Assembly (NCBI RefSeq): GCF_021869765.1
Contig: NZ_CP084580.1
Coordinates: 4,836,001 to 4,900,000 of the forward strand
Direction of reading: 5' to 3'
Length of the DNA stretch: 64,000 nucleotides
From: Chryseobacterium sp. MEBOG06
GTDB lineage: Bacteria > Bacteroidota > Bacteroidia > Flavobacteriales > Weeksellaceae
In this document: in pieces, positions 42,902 through 52,512 of the stretch
How the letters are laid out: every line of letters begins with the position of its first letter
Numbering within the stretch: position 1 is the first letter of the stretch
Notes under the pieces: model-generated
Told to the model about the DNA's origin: nothing
The model's input: the letters and a program-made list of their open reading frames with translations, nothing else
Databases searched by the model: none
Program-made: the position numbers and the translations under genes

Positions 42902-45280
42902 GTGAGCGAGAACTGTTTTCATTGTGGTCAAGGTATAGAAAAAGAGCGGATTTTATTTAACGAAAAGATTTTCTGCTGTAACGGCTGTAAGTCCGTTTAT
43001 GAAATTCTGAATTTAAATAATTTAAGTAATTTTTACGAACTGAATAAAGGGGCAGGAATTCGTCCGGGTGATGAAAACTCCACTCAGTTTGATTATTTGG
43101 ATACTCCGGAAATCTTTGAAAAAGTCACTGATTTCTCAGAAGGAAGTACAAGTCTTGTCACCTTCAAGATCCCTGTAATACATTGTTCTTCATGCATCTG
43201 GCTATTAGAAAGCCTTCACACTTTAAATAAACACATCAAATATTCTCAGGTTAATTTCACCAGAAAGACTTTGCAGATTTCTTTCAACCATAATGATCTG
43301 AAATTAAGCCAACTCGCCAACTTCTTAACCAATCTCGGGTACAAACCTGTCATCAGTCTTGAAACAGCAGAAAAAAATGTTGACCATCTTGATAAATCTC
43401 TGCTTGTAAAATTTGCTATTGCAGGTTTTGCTTTTGGAAATGGAATGTTTTTGGCCTTCCCTGAATATGTAGGGGGAGAAGACTACTGGATGGAACATTA
43501 TAAAGGGCTCTTCAGAACATTGATGTTCCTACTGGCATGCCCTGTTGTATTCTACTCTGCTTCAGACTACTACAAATCCGCATGGTACGGATTAAAAAAT
43601 AAAATCGTCAACATCGATGTCCCTATTGTATTGGGAATATTTGTTCTTTTTGGAAGAAGTATCTATGAAGTGGTTACTAATTATGGCCCTGGATATTTTG
43701 ACACGCTGTGCGGGCTTCTTTTCTTCATGCTGATGGGGAAAATATTCCAGAAAAGAACCTACAGCGCTCTTTCGTATGACAGAGATTATAAATCTTTCTA
43801 TCCAATTGCGGTTACAAAAGTAGATTTTGAAGGGAAACAGCAGAACATTTTGCTTTCAGAAGTTAAAGTGGGAGACCGTATCTTAGTTAGAAATCAGGAA
43901 ATCATTCCTGTAGACGCTATCCTTATTAACGGGGAAGGAAATATTGACAATAGCTTTATCACTGGAGAGAGCGAAAGCATCAGTAAACAGCCTGGGGATA
44001 AAATCTTCGCAGGAGGTAAACAGATTGGATCTTCACTGGAACTGGAAGTCATAAAAGATGTAGACCAGAGCTACCTAACTCAGCTTTGGAATAAGGAAGC
44101 TTTTAAGAAGCATGAAACAGGACTTGACACACTGACAAACAACATCAGTAAGTATTTCACATTCATCATTTTAGGCATTGCACTGATTTCCGGAATATAC
44201 TGGTCATTTGTCGATCTGGAGAAAATGTTTCAGGTCATTTCAGCCATTCTGATCATTGCCTGTCCATGTGCGCTTGCTCTATCCGCGCCTTTCACATTCG
44301 GACACATTATGAGGATTTTAGGCCGAAATAAGTTCTATGTAAAAGATACGTTAACGATTGAAAAAATCGCAAAACTGGACACTATTGTTTTCGACAAAAC
44401 AGGAACAATAACCCACAGAAAAAAATCAAACATTAAGTATGAGGGTATTGAAATTAATGAATTTGATTTATTAAACATCAAAACTCTGCTAAAAAACTCT
44501 AATCACCCGCTTTCAAAATCCCTGTATGAGTTCATTGAGGAAAGTGATGATTATTTTCCGGTGGAAAACTTTGTGGAAATATCAGGGAAGGGATACGAGG
44601 CAAGTGTAAGAGGAAACGTATATAAAATTGGTTCAGCACGTTACAACGCCCAGCAACCCATGAATCTTGAAACAGCTGTTTATATCAGCAAAAACGATCA
44701 GTTTATAGGAAAATTCATCTTCAAAAATGAATACCGCCCCAAACTTAAAGATCTGTTCACCAAACTTGCTCATTACAATATATTCATTCTTAGTGGAGAC
44801 AATTCTTCGGAAGAAAAACAACTTAAGGAGCTTATTCCAAATTACAAAGGAATGGCCTTTAATCAAAGCCCGGAGGATAAACTGAATTATATAAAAAATC
44901 TTCAGGACCAGCATATGAAAGTAGCCATGCTTGGCGACGGGCTCAATGATGCAGGAGCTTTAAAACAAAGTAACGTAGGTATTGCTATTGCAGATGATAC
45001 CAACAGCTTTACTCCGTCCTCTGATGTGATCATGAATGGCGAAAAAGTAGTTACGCTCGATAATTATCTGAACGTTTGTAAAGGATCTATCAATATTGTG
45101 AAAATGACATTTATAATCAGTTTTCTTTACAATATCATTGGGTTAAGTTACGCAGTTACAGGGCATATGCACCCGCTATTTGCCGCTATCATCATGCCAG
45201 CCAGCTCTATTACGGTAGTTACCTTTACGACAGTTTCAACCTGGATTTTAGGCCGCAAACATTTCAAAAAACAGGCTTAA
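42902..45280 (+). CDS. ccoI: Copper-type P-type ATPase for cbb3 oxidase assembly
   Basis: Heavy-metal P-type ATPase of 792 residues that exports copper for cbb3 oxidase assembly. N-terminal cysteine cluster C5, C8, C25, C26, C29 (ENCFHCGQ, FCCNGCKS), HMA-like CSSC at C95/C98, membrane CPC motif C454-P-C456, phosphorylated D498 in DKTGT, hinge GDGLNDAGAL. The first codon is GTG at 42902; the ATG five bases upstream is out of frame (ATGGGGTGA). Position before ccoS/ccoNO supports CcoI rather than a general exporter. Confidence 0.94.
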   Translation: MSENCFHCGQGIEKERILFNEKIFCCNGCKSVYEILNLNNLSNFYELNKGAGIRPGDENSTQFDYLDTPEIFEKVTDFSEGSTSLVTFKIPVIHCSSCIWLLESLHTLNKHIKYSQVNFTRKTLQISFNHNDLKLSQLANFLTNLGYKPVISLETAEKNVDHLDKSLLVKFAIAGFAFGNGMFLAFPEYVGGEDYWMEHYKGLFRTLMFLLACPVVFYSASDYYKSAWYGLKNKIVNIDVPIVLGIFVLFGRSIYEVVTNYGPGYFDTLCGLLFFMLMGKIFQKRTYSALSYDRDYKSFYPIAVTKVDFEGKQQNILLSEVKVGDRILVRNQEIIPVDAILINGEGNIDNSFITGESESISKQPGDKIFAGGKQIGSSLELEVIKDVDQSYLTQLWNKEAFKKHETGLDTLTNNISKYFTFIILGIALISGIYWSFVDLEKMFQVISAILIIACPCALALSAPFTFGHIMRILGRNKFYVKDTLTIEKIAKLDTIVFDKTGTITHRKKSNIKYEGIEINEFDLLNIKTLLKNSNHPLSKSLYEFIEESDDYFPVENFVEISGKGYEASVRGNVYKIGSARYNAQQPMNLETAVYISKNDQFIGKFIFKNEYRPKLKDLFTKLAHYNIFILSGDNSSEEKQLKELIPNYKGMAFNQSPEDKLNYIKNLQDQHMKVAMLGDGLNDAGALKQSNVGIAIADDTNSFTPSSDVIMNGEKVVTLDNYLNVCKGSINIVKMTFIISFLYNIIGLSYAVTGHMHPLFAAIIMPASSITVVTFTTVSTWILGRKHFKKQA

Positions 45281-45389
45281 ACGCCCTTATTTAGACTGAT
45301 TTTAAATTAGCTGAAATCGGCATTTCGTGATGAATGTCATTATTTTTCACTAAATTTGAACCCCGAAAATAGGTTAATTTTGTTGTCCA

Positions 45390-45602
45390 ATGGATATTCT
45401 ATATTTAATGATCCTCTGCAGTGTTTCTTTAGCTGCGATTTTCTTGGTCGTATTTATAGTGTATGCCCGAAAAGGACAGTTTGAAGATGATGAATCTCCT
45501 GCTGTCAGAATCCTTTTTGATGATGAAAGAGTCAAAGAAAATGATGAAACCGGCAACAAAGATAAAGACGAAAAAGAAATAGGAGAAAATAATAAAAATT
45601 GA
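45390..45602 (+). CDS. ccoS: cbb3 oxidase assembly protein CcoS
   Basis: Small protein of 70 residues with one N-terminal membrane helix (about 2-25: LYLMILCSVSLAAIFLVVFI), followed by GQFEDDESPAVRILFDDE and a charged tail rich in Lys and Glu. The G[QR]FxDxExPAxRxLxxD pattern is the CcoS signature. It is 109 bases after ccoI and 21 bases before ccoNO, and is needed for copper/haem insertion into the oxidase. Confidence 0.92.
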   Translation: MDILYLMILCSVSLAAIFLVVFIVYARKGQFEDDESPAVRILFDDERVKENDETGNKDKDEKEIGENNKN

Positions 45603-45623
45603 GAAAAATAGTGAATAGTTGAT

Positions 45624-47885
45624 ATGGAAACACAAAAGTTTAGTTATGACAATAGTATTGTCCGTGCGTTCCTTTATGCGACCTTAGTTTTCGGTCTCAT
45701 AGGATTTACGTTCGGGCTTACGGCGGCATTAATGCTTTTCTACCCTGAATTACCTGAATTCTTCTTCGGGACAGATGATACAACCATTAAGAGTTTGGCA
45801 TCTGGTAATATTCAAGGGTTAATAAACACTCATGGTGCATTTGGTTTTGGTAGAATCAGAATGTTGCACACCAATACAGTAATCTTTGCATTCGTTTGTA
45901 ACATCGTTTACACGGGTATTTATTACTCATTACAAAGATTATTGAAAACAAGAATGTACAGTGATACATTGTCTTGGTTACATTTCTGGACTTGGCAGTT
46001 TATGATCGTTGCTACGTTCGTTACGTTCTTTATGGGGATTAACACTTCTAAAGAATATGCTGAACACGAGTGGCCGATCGACATATTGATTGCATTCTCA
46101 TGGATCATTTTCGGGATCAATATGTTCCTGACTATTTCGAAGAGAAGAGTAAGACACCTTTATGTAGCGATTTGGTTCTACATTGGTACTTGGATTGCTG
46201 TGGCAATGCTACACATCTTCAATAACCTAGAGGTACCTTTATCTTTCACTGGCTGGAAATCTTATTCAGCATATGCGGGAGTAAAAGATGCAATTGTACA
46301 GTGGTGGTACGGACACAATGCGGTTGCATTCGTATTGACAACTCCGGTACTTGGTTTGATGTATTACTTCCTTCCGAAGGCAGCAGACAGACCGGTATTC
46401 TCTTATAAACTGTCTATTATTCACTTCTGGTCATTAATTTTCGTATATATCTGGGCTGGTCCTCACCACCTTCAGTATACAGCTCTTCCAGCATGGGCGC
46501 AGGCGGTAGGAACAGGTTTCTCTATCATGCTTATTGCACCTTCCTGGGGAGGTATGTTAAATGGTCTTCTTACATTAAGGGGAGCTTGGGATAAAGTAAG
46601 AGAAAATCCTATCCTTAAGTTTTTCGTAGTAGCTGTTACCTGTTATGGTATGGCAACGTTTGAAGGTCCGCTTTTAGCAACTAAAAACATCAACAAAATT
46701 GGTCACTTTACTGACTGGGTTATCGGTCACGTTCACTTAGGAGCTCTTGGATGGAATGGTTTCATGGCATTCGGGGTTATCTATTACCTGGTACCAATTA
46801 TGTGGAGAACAAAAATTTGGTCTGTAAAATTAGCTAACTGGCATTTCTGGTTAGGTACTTTAGGAATTATCTTCTATGCAGTACCAATGTATATTTCAGG
46901 ATTCACACAGGGATTAATGTGGAAACAGTTCAACCCGGATGGAACACTATTGTGGAAAAACTGGTTGGATACAGTAACAGCTATTATCCCTTACTTCAAA
47001 ATGAGATTCGTAGGAGGTTTATTCTATATCTCAGGATCTATCCTAATGATCGTAAACGTAATTGCTACGGTAAGAAAAGGATCATTCCAGAAAGAAGTTC
47101 CTGCTGAAGCTCCTGCATTAGCTAATATCAGCAAAAACAGAAAAGAAGGAGAGGGAACTCACCTTTGGTTGGAAAGAACTCCTGTATTATTGGGAATTCT
47201 ATCTTTCATCACGATATCTATTGGTAGTTCAATTGAAATCATCCCTACACTATCTCTTAAGAAAAGTGTACCTACGATTTCTGCAGTGAAGCCTTATTCG
47301 CCGCTTGAACTGGAAGGTAGAGATATCTATATCCGTGAAGGATGTAACGCTTGCCACTCTCAGATGATCAGACCGTTCAGGGATGAGATTACGAGATTCA
47401 ACGGTAAAAACGGACAATATTCTAAAGCTGGAGAATTCATCTATGACAGACCATTCTTATGGGGATCTAAGAGAACAGGACCAGATTTACATAGAGAAGG
47501 AGGAAAGAACCCAAGTTCTTGGCACTACAAACACATGTATAACCCAAGATCTACTTCTGCAGGTTCTATTATGCCACGTTACCCTTGGTTGATCGCTACT
47601 GATTTAGACAGAACTAAAATGGTAGACAAAATGAAGTTGATGAAGAATGTATTTGATGTACCTTATACTAAGGCTCAGATCGATTCTGCAGACCATTGGG
47701 CAAACAACCAATCGGCAAAAATTGTTAAAGATATCTTCTCTGAAGCAAATGACTTGAAACTGGCTTATGCCAAGAGACCTCAGGGAGAATTAGAGAAAAA
47801 AGAAATTGTAGCTCTTATTTCTTATCTTCAGAGACTGGGAACAGATATCAAAACAACTGAAATAAAAACAGCAAGTAATAACTAA
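45624..47885 (+). CDS. ccoNO: Fused CcoN-CcoO, cbb3 cytochrome oxidase subunits I and II
   Basis: Single 753-residue polypeptide. The N-terminal part (about 1-490) is the 12-helix CcoN with haem b/copper ligands (GAFGFGRIRMLHTNTVIFAF, WWYGHNAVAFVLTTPVL, GPHHLQYTALP). A further hydrophobic segment follows (about 520-540), then the CcoO-type mono-haem cytochrome c with C574-x2-C577-H578 (REGCNACHSQMIRPF). Such ccoN-ccoO fusion is known in Bacteroidota. It is the catalytic core of a high-affinity oxidase for low oxygen. Confidence 0.96.
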   Translation: METQKFSYDNSIVRAFLYATLVFGLIGFTFGLTAALMLFYPELPEFFFGTDDTTIKSLASGNIQGLINTHGAFGFGRIRMLHTNTVIFAFVCNIVYTGIYYSLQRLLKTRMYSDTLSWLHFWTWQFMIVATFVTFFMGINTSKEYAEHEWPIDILIAFSWIIFGINMFLTISKRRVRHLYVAIWFYIGTWIAVAMLHIFNNLEVPLSFTGWKSYSAYAGVKDAIVQWWYGHNAVAFVLTTPVLGLMYYFLPKAADRPVFSYKLSIIHFWSLIFVYIWAGPHHLQYTALPAWAQAVGTGFSIMLIAPSWGGMLNGLLTLRGAWDKVRENPILKFFVVAVTCYGMATFEGPLLATKNINKIGHFTDWVIGHVHLGALGWNGFMAFGVIYYLVPIMWRTKIWSVKLANWHFWLGTLGIIFYAVPMYISGFTQGLMWKQFNPDGTLLWKNWLDTVTAIIPYFKMRFVGGLFYISGSILMIVNVIATVRKGSFQKEVPAEAPALANISKNRKEGEGTHLWLERTPVLLGILSFITISIGSSIEIIPTLSLKKSVPTISAVKPYSPLELEGRDIYIREGCNACHSQMIRPFRDEITRFNGKNGQYSKAGEFIYDRPFLWGSKRTGPDLHREGGKNPSSWHYKHMYNPRSTSAGSIMPRYPWLIATDLDRTKMVDKMKLMKNVFDVPYTKAQIDSADHWANNQSAKIVKDIFSEANDLKLAYAKRPQGELEKKEIVALISYLQRLGTDIKTTEIKTASNN

Positions 47886-47901
47886 ACATTAAAAGGTTCA
47901 T

Positions 47902-48102
47902 ATGATTCCTCAGAACTTTAAAGATATATTATCCAATACAGAAAACGCTGGTCTCTACCAGACGCTGGCTCTGATTTTCTTTATGCTTTTTTTTGTAGCT
48001 CTAGTAATCTATGTTTTTAGCAGACCTAAAAAATATTACAAAGAGGAAGAAGAAGCGCCCCTTGGGGATGATGAAGATGACGATTTTAATTTAAAAAATT
48101 AA
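47902..48102 (+). CDS. ccoQ: cbb3 oxidase subunit CcoQ
   Basis: 66 residues, one membrane helix (about 20-42: LYQTLALIFFMLFFVALVIY), followed by a short basic stretch (SRPKKYYKEEEE) and an acidic tail (DDEDDD). Position between ccoNO and ccoP and this layout identify CcoQ, which stabilises the complex. The start is 17 bases after the ccoNO stop. Confidence 0.85.
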   Translation: MIPQNFKDILSNTENAGLYQTLALIFFMLFFVALVIYVFSRPKKYYKEEEEAPLGDDEDDDFNLKN

Positions 48103-48112
48103 ACTATTTTTT

Positions 48113-48994
48113 ATGAAACAAAGAACACCTGTTGTCGTAAACATCTTAATAATAATAGGACTTTTAATAGTTTTTTATTATTTGTTTGTACAAAGCTACG
48201 CGTTCCTAGCTTCGCCTTACTTCTGGGGAACAGTGGTGATCGCTGGTATCTTAGCTTATATTCACAGTGCTATCGGAGACCTTATTGAGAACAACAAATT
48301 CAAAAAATTATCTCCGGAAGAAAAAGCAGCTTATTTAGCTGAAAAGAAAGTTCCTTTCTTAAGAAGAATGTACGATGCAGCATTCAAAAAGCAATCTGAA
48401 ACTGAAGAAAAGGATATCCTTATCGACCACGGTTTCGACGGAATTATGGAATTAGACAACCAATTACCAAAATGGTGGGTAGGTTTATTCTATTTTGGGA
48501 CTGCTTTTTGTATTGTATATATTGCAGCTTTCTCTTTCACAGATTTCGCACACCCGTTGAGCGAATATGAGAAAGAATACAAAGAGCAATTAGCAAGCAT
48601 TATAGAATATCAAAAAACTCAGCCTCCTGTAACGATTGAAACAGCAAAATATTCAGCTGATAATATCGCAGAAGGTAAAGAATTGTTCAAAACAAACTGT
48701 GCATCTTGCCACAAGGAAGACGGAAGTGGAGGTATTGGTCCAAACCTTACCGATAACTACTGGATCAACCAGCCGGAGAAAACATTATTTAAAAACGTTT
48801 TCCATATGGACTGGAATGGTTCTCCTACTAACCCTGCGATGAGAGCATTCGGTAAAAACGGAGAAGTTTCAGGTGCAGAGATTGAAAAGATTGCAGCGTA
48901 TGTATATCACATCAATCAGGAGCAACCGCCAGTGACTCCGGCTCAGGGAGGAGCAGCTCCTCAGGGAACTGAAGCACATTGGGAAAAAGAATAA
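48113..48994 (+). CDS. ccoP: cbb3 oxidase subunit CcoP, single haem c
   Basis: 293 residues: two N-terminal hydrophobic segments (about 10-30 and 35-52), a further helix (about 120-140) typical of CcoP_N, then one cytochrome c domain with C196-x2-C199-H200 (NCASCHKEDGSGGIGPNLTD) and an axial Met in NPAMRAFG. The usual proteobacterial CcoP has two haems; only one CxxCH is visible here, as in other Bacteroidota. It receives electrons and passes them to CcoO. Ends shortly before a terminator. Confidence 0.93.
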   Translation: MKQRTPVVVNILIIIGLLIVFYYLFVQSYAFLASPYFWGTVVIAGILAYIHSAIGDLIENNKFKKLSPEEKAAYLAEKKVPFLRRMYDAAFKKQSETEEKDILIDHGFDGIMELDNQLPKWWVGLFYFGTAFCIVYIAAFSFTDFAHPLSEYEKEYKEQLASIIEYQKTQPPVTIETAKYSADNIAEGKELFKTNCASCHKEDGSGGIGPNLTDNYWINQPEKTLFKNVFHMDWNGSPTNPAMRAFGKNGEVSGAEIEKIAAYVYHINQEQPPVTPAQGGAAPQGTEAHWEKE

Positions 48995-49016
48995 TTTAGA
49001 AAATTAGAAACATATG

Positions 49017-49072
49017 AAAAAAACATAATTTGTTATTACCTTAAAAATAGTAACGAATTATGTTTTTTCTTT
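49017..49072 (+). terminator. Terminator-like hairpin after ccoP
   Basis: AAAAAACATAATT (to 49030) pairs with AATTATGTTTTTT (49056-49068), 13 A/T-rich base pairs, extended by TGTTA with TAACG, followed by T-rich DNA. It may reduce but not abolish read-through into ccoG, which starts at 49091. Confidence 0.7.
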
Positions 49073-49090
49073 TTTAAACACATTTACAAT

Positions 49091-50545
49091 ATGTCAGACA
49101 TAGAAGAAATAGAAGTACGAGGCGGACAGGGACAGGTTCTGGACCCTGAGACTTACAGAGATTCTATAGGGACAATGGAGCAATCCGGTAAAAGAAGATG
49201 GGTATTCCCAAGAAAACCTAAAGGGAAGTATACCAACTATAGAAATCTGGTAAGCTATGCTTTACTAATCATTTATTTTTCATTACCGTTCATCAAGATT
49301 AATGGTAATCCTTTATTGTTATTCAATGTAATAGACAGGGAGTTTTTCATCTTTGGACAGCCTTTCTATCCTCAGGATTTTTTCATCCTTACTATGGGTG
49401 CTATCGCATCTTTAATCTTCATTATTGTTTTTACGATTGCGTTCGGAAGAATTTTCTGCGGGTGGATTTGCCCTCAGACAATTTTTATGGAATCGATCTT
49501 CCGTAAAATAGAATATCTGATTGAAGGTGACCGAAACAAGCAAATGAAGCTGGACAGACAGGAGTGGAATACAGAAAAGATCTGGAAGAGAAGTTTAAAA
49601 TGGTCTGTTTACGTAGTGATCTCATTGATTATCACTCACTTTATGTTTATGTATATTGTGGGATATGAGCAGGTATTTAAAATTGTATCCGAAGGGCCAT
49701 TTACACACCCTACCAATTTTATCGTAATGATTCTTCTTACCGCTGCATTCTACTTTGTATTTGCATGGTTCAGAGAGCAGGTTTGTACATTGGTTTGTCC
49801 ATACGGTAGACTTCAGGGAGTATTGATAGACAAAGATACGATCAATGTTTTCTATGATTTTAAAAGAGGGGAAAACAGATCAAAATGGAGAAAAGGAGAA
49901 GACAGGAAAGCCGCAGGTAAAGGAGACTGTATTGATTGCCACCAATGCGTAGTGGTATGTCCTACAGGAATTGATATCCGTGACGGACAGCAGCTGGAAT
50001 GTGTGAACTGTACAGCCTGTATAGATGCCTGTGATGAAGTAATGGAAAAAGTAGGTCTTCCTAAAGGACTGGTGAGATATGCTTCTGAGAACGAAATTGA
50101 GAAAGAAATTCCGTTTAAGTTTACAGGAAGAATGAAAGGATTTGCCGTATTTTTATTATTTCTGGTTGGATTCCTGGGATATCTTCTGTACAGCCGCGGG
50201 GAAATGGAAGCTAAATTTATTAAGCCTGCAGGAAGTACATTCTTTGTAAAAGACGGTAAGATTACAAATACCTATAACTATACGTTCCTGAACAAAACCA
50301 ATGACAAGAAAATAGTTACCATAAAAGTAATAGATCCTTCTCACGGTGAAATCACGTATAGTGCTTCAAGCAAAATTCAGGTAGACAGGGACAAAATCTC
50401 TAAAGGGACAATTAATATCAGCTTTCCGGAAGATGATATGAAACTCTCTAAACAAAATATTACTATTGGCGTTTATGATATGAAAGGTAAACTGATTGAT
50501 TCATACCAGACATATTTTGAAGGACCATTCAAACTACAATTTTAA
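49091..50545 (+). CDS. ccoG: Cytochrome oxidase accessory protein CcoG
   Basis: Membrane Fe-S protein of 484 residues (RdxA/FixG family) that reduces copper for cbb3 assembly. Several membrane helices lie in the first 250 residues (for instance near 56-72, 102-122, 178-198, 210-230). GRIFCGWICPQTIFMESIFR and FREQVCTLVCPYGRLQGVLI are family motifs. Two 4Fe-4S clusters are bound by CIDCHQCVVVCP and CVNCTACIDACD. The C-terminal 120 residues form a periplasmic Ig-like domain (IG-FixG type). Confidence 0.95.
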   Translation: MSDIEEIEVRGGQGQVLDPETYRDSIGTMEQSGKRRWVFPRKPKGKYTNYRNLVSYALLIIYFSLPFIKINGNPLLLFNVIDREFFIFGQPFYPQDFFILTMGAIASLIFIIVFTIAFGRIFCGWICPQTIFMESIFRKIEYLIEGDRNKQMKLDRQEWNTEKIWKRSLKWSVYVVISLIITHFMFMYIVGYEQVFKIVSEGPFTHPTNFIVMILLTAAFYFVFAWFREQVCTLVCPYGRLQGVLIDKDTINVFYDFKRGENRSKWRKGEDRKAAGKGDCIDCHQCVVVCPTGIDIRDGQQLECVNCTACIDACDEVMEKVGLPKGLVRYASENEIEKEIPFKFTGRMKGFAVFLLFLVGFLGYLLYSRGEMEAKFIKPAGSTFFVKDGKITNTYNYTFLNKTNDKKIVTIKVIDPSHGEITYSASSKIQVDRDKISKGTINISFPEDDMKLSKQNITIGVYDMKGKLIDSYQTYFEGPFKLQF

Positions 50546-50554
50546 TTTAATAAG

Positions 50555-51007
50555 ATGAAGAACTTTAGTTGGGGACACGGTGTTGTAATTGCATTGCTTT
50601 CATTCATAATTTTTATTTTATCCATGATGTTTCTTTTCCCGAACGGGCAGAAAAACTCTGAGATGGTAACAGACAATTACTATGAAGAAGAACTACAGTA
50701 CCAGGATGTAATTGATGCCAAGAAAAGAGCTGATGATCTGCAGGAAAAACCTGCATACAGCCAGGATACTAATGGAATTAAAATCATTTTTCCAAAAGGT
50801 TATAATAACTCTGATACTACGGTAAAATTTGTTTTAAACAGAACCGACGACCAGAATTTAGATATTAAAAAATCTGTACAGCTTGATGCTGATCAGTCTT
50901 TCACAATACCTGCACAGGTGTTGAAAATGGGTAATTATACTTTAAGACTGACATGGACCAAGGATAAAACAGATTATAGAATGGATTATGATGTGATATG
51001 GAAATAG
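50555..51007 (+). CDS. ccoH: FixH/CcoH-family protein
   Basis: 150 residues with one N-terminal membrane helix (about 8-28: GVVIALLSFIIFILSMMFLF) and a periplasmic FixH-type domain (NYYEEELQYQDVIDAKKRAD, then a beta-rich part ending DYDVIWK). FixH/CcoH is an assembly factor of cbb3 oxidase. It starts nine bases after ccoG and its last 10 bases overlap the next gene, supporting one operon. Confidence 0.9.
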   Translation: MKNFSWGHGVVIALLSFIIFILSMMFLFPNGQKNSEMVTDNYYEEELQYQDVIDAKKRADDLQEKPAYSQDTNGIKIIFPKGYNNSDTTVKFVLNRTDDQNLDIKKSVQLDADQSFTIPAQVLKMGNYTLRLTWTKDKTDYRMDYDVIWK

Positions 51008-51723
51008 GACTTGTTGTATCGGCTATTGCCTTAGGCTTTGCTTCCGGTTTTCATTGTATCGGAATGTGCGGACCTATTGCTTTATCGATGGGATTAACCA
51101 AAAAACAAGCTGCCAATTTTTATCTCCAGAATCTTACTTATCAATTCGGAAGAATTTTCACTTATTCACTATTAGGTGCTCTTCTCGGAATTATAGGGCA
51201 GGGTTTTGAGATGGCAGGATTTCAGAAATACCTGACGATTATAGCAGGTGTTCTGCTGATCGTCATGGCTGTATTTTCTTTTGGAGGGAAAGATTTCGCT
51301 TCAAAAATCCCTTTTCTATCTAAGTTTCTGTACAGTGTAAAAATGAATTTAGGAAAACTGCTTCAGAAAGCAGATTACCGTTCAAGATTCACAACTGGCC
51401 TTCTTAATGGCTTTTTACCATGCGGAATGGTTTATATGGCTCTTACCGCAAGCCTTGCAGGGGGCGGAATATGGCAGGGAGCTTTATATATGGCTTTATT
51501 TGGTTTAGGAACCTTACCGTTCATGTTTGCCATAGTTTTAGCCGGAAACCTCATGAATCAGGCCTTCAGGGTAAAGGTTCTTAAGGCGGTGCCTGTTATT
51601 ATGATCATTCTGGGCGGATTATTCATTTTAAGAGGTCTGGAACTTGGAATTCCTTATGTATCTCCGAAAGCTGAAGCAATGACCATTTCTAAAGATCCGA
51701 ACGGAGCTGCTAATTGTCATTAA
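50998..51723 (+). CDS. TauE/SafE-like (DsbD-type) membrane protein of the cbb3 cluster
   Basis: 241 residues with six to seven hydrophobic segments. The motifs GFASGFHCIGMCGPIALSMG (Cys pair near 24-28) and LLNGFLPCGMVYMALTASLA are characteristic of the UreH_2/DsbD_2-like family found in cbb3 clusters of Bacteroidota, where it is annotated as sulfite exporter TauE/SafE. A role in copper or thiol transfer to the oxidase is inferred from position. Overlaps ccoH by 10 bases. Confidence 0.87.
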   Translation: MEIGLVVSAIALGFASGFHCIGMCGPIALSMGLTKKQAANFYLQNLTYQFGRIFTYSLLGALLGIIGQGFEMAGFQKYLTIIAGVLLIVMAVFSFGGKDFASKIPFLSKFLYSVKMNLGKLLQKADYRSRFTTGLLNGFLPCGMVYMALTASLAGGGIWQGALYMALFGLGTLPFMFAIVLAGNLMNQAFRVKVLKAVPVIMIILGGLFILRGLELGIPYVSPKAEAMTISKDPNGAANCH

Positions 51724-51741
51724 TTAGTATTTTAATCAACC

Positions 51742-52476
51742 ATGAAGAAAACGATTGTCTTATTTTTAATAAGCATTTTTATGCTGCAATCATGCAGTGT
51801 CAATTCAGAAATTGTCTATCACCCGGATGCAGCCTCTACCTCCCTGACCAATATAGATACAAGGGAATTTATGGCAGAAATGATGGCAATGACACCGGAT
51901 TCATTAAAACAAAAGGAGTTTGGAGAAATAGATAAGCTTCCAACCACCTGGACCAATATGTATGATCTGGCTACACTGGAGGGAAAGTTAAAAACTGAAA
52001 ATGCTGACACCATAAGAATCATGAAAAAAGTCTTCATGAAGTCTGTAAAAGAAGATAATAAGCCATCTGGTTTTTCTTTTAAAATGGAACATTTCACTTC
52101 AGATGATTATCAGGCTTTGAAAAATTTTATAAAAACTGAAAAACTTCCACTGGATCAGAATAACTTCAATAGCTGGGATGGAAAAACCCTGATCATCGAT
52201 ACCGAAAACTTCAACCTCAAAAATCTGGAAGAAGCCATCCGAACGAAAAGTTCAAAGGAAGAAGCTGAAAAAATGGAAGGAATGATGCTGATGTTCTTCA
52301 AAAGTATTGGCACCACTTTAAAATTTGAAAACACAATAAAATCCATCACCGGGAAACATAATTGGGTAAAACAAATTGACAATCACACCATAAGAATAGA
52401 ATATGACCTGAAAGCGTTGTATAATAAGGATAACAGACTTAAGGCTGATAAACATATTGTCATCAAGACAGAATAA
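51742..52476 (+). CDS. Hypothetical lipoprotein, 244 residues
   Basis: Signal peptide MKKTIVLFLISIFMLQSCSV with lipobox LQSC (C18). The mature part is soluble with FMAEMMAMTPDSLKQKEFGE, a long hydrophilic middle, and a C-terminal beta-rich piece (HTIRIEYDLKALYNKDNRLK). I recognise no family. It follows the cbb3 cluster by 18 bases on the same strand, so it may be transcribed with it, but nothing in the sequence links it to the oxidase. Ends at a strong terminator. Confidence 0.75.
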   Translation: MKKTIVLFLISIFMLQSCSVNSEIVYHPDAASTSLTNIDTREFMAEMMAMTPDSLKQKEFGEIDKLPTTWTNMYDLATLEGKLKTENADTIRIMKKVFMKSVKEDNKPSGFSFKMEHFTSDDYQALKNFIKTEKLPLDQNNFNSWDGKTLIIDTENFNLKNLEEAIRTKSSKEEAEKMEGMMLMFFKSIGTTLKFENTIKSITGKHNWVKQIDNHTIRIEYDLKALYNKDNRLKADKHIVIKTE

Positions 52477-52477
52477 T

Positions 52478-52510
52478 AAAAATTCCCGGATTTATGGTCC
52501 GGGAATTTTT
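52478..52510. terminator. Bidirectional terminator between convergent genes
   Basis: Perfect 13-bp stem AAAAATTCCCGGA (52478-52490) with TCCGGGAATTTTT (52498-52510), 7-base loop, with T-runs on both strands. It ends the plus-strand lipoprotein gene and the minus-strand gene that stops at 52513. Confidence 0.93.
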
Positions 52511-52512
52511 AT

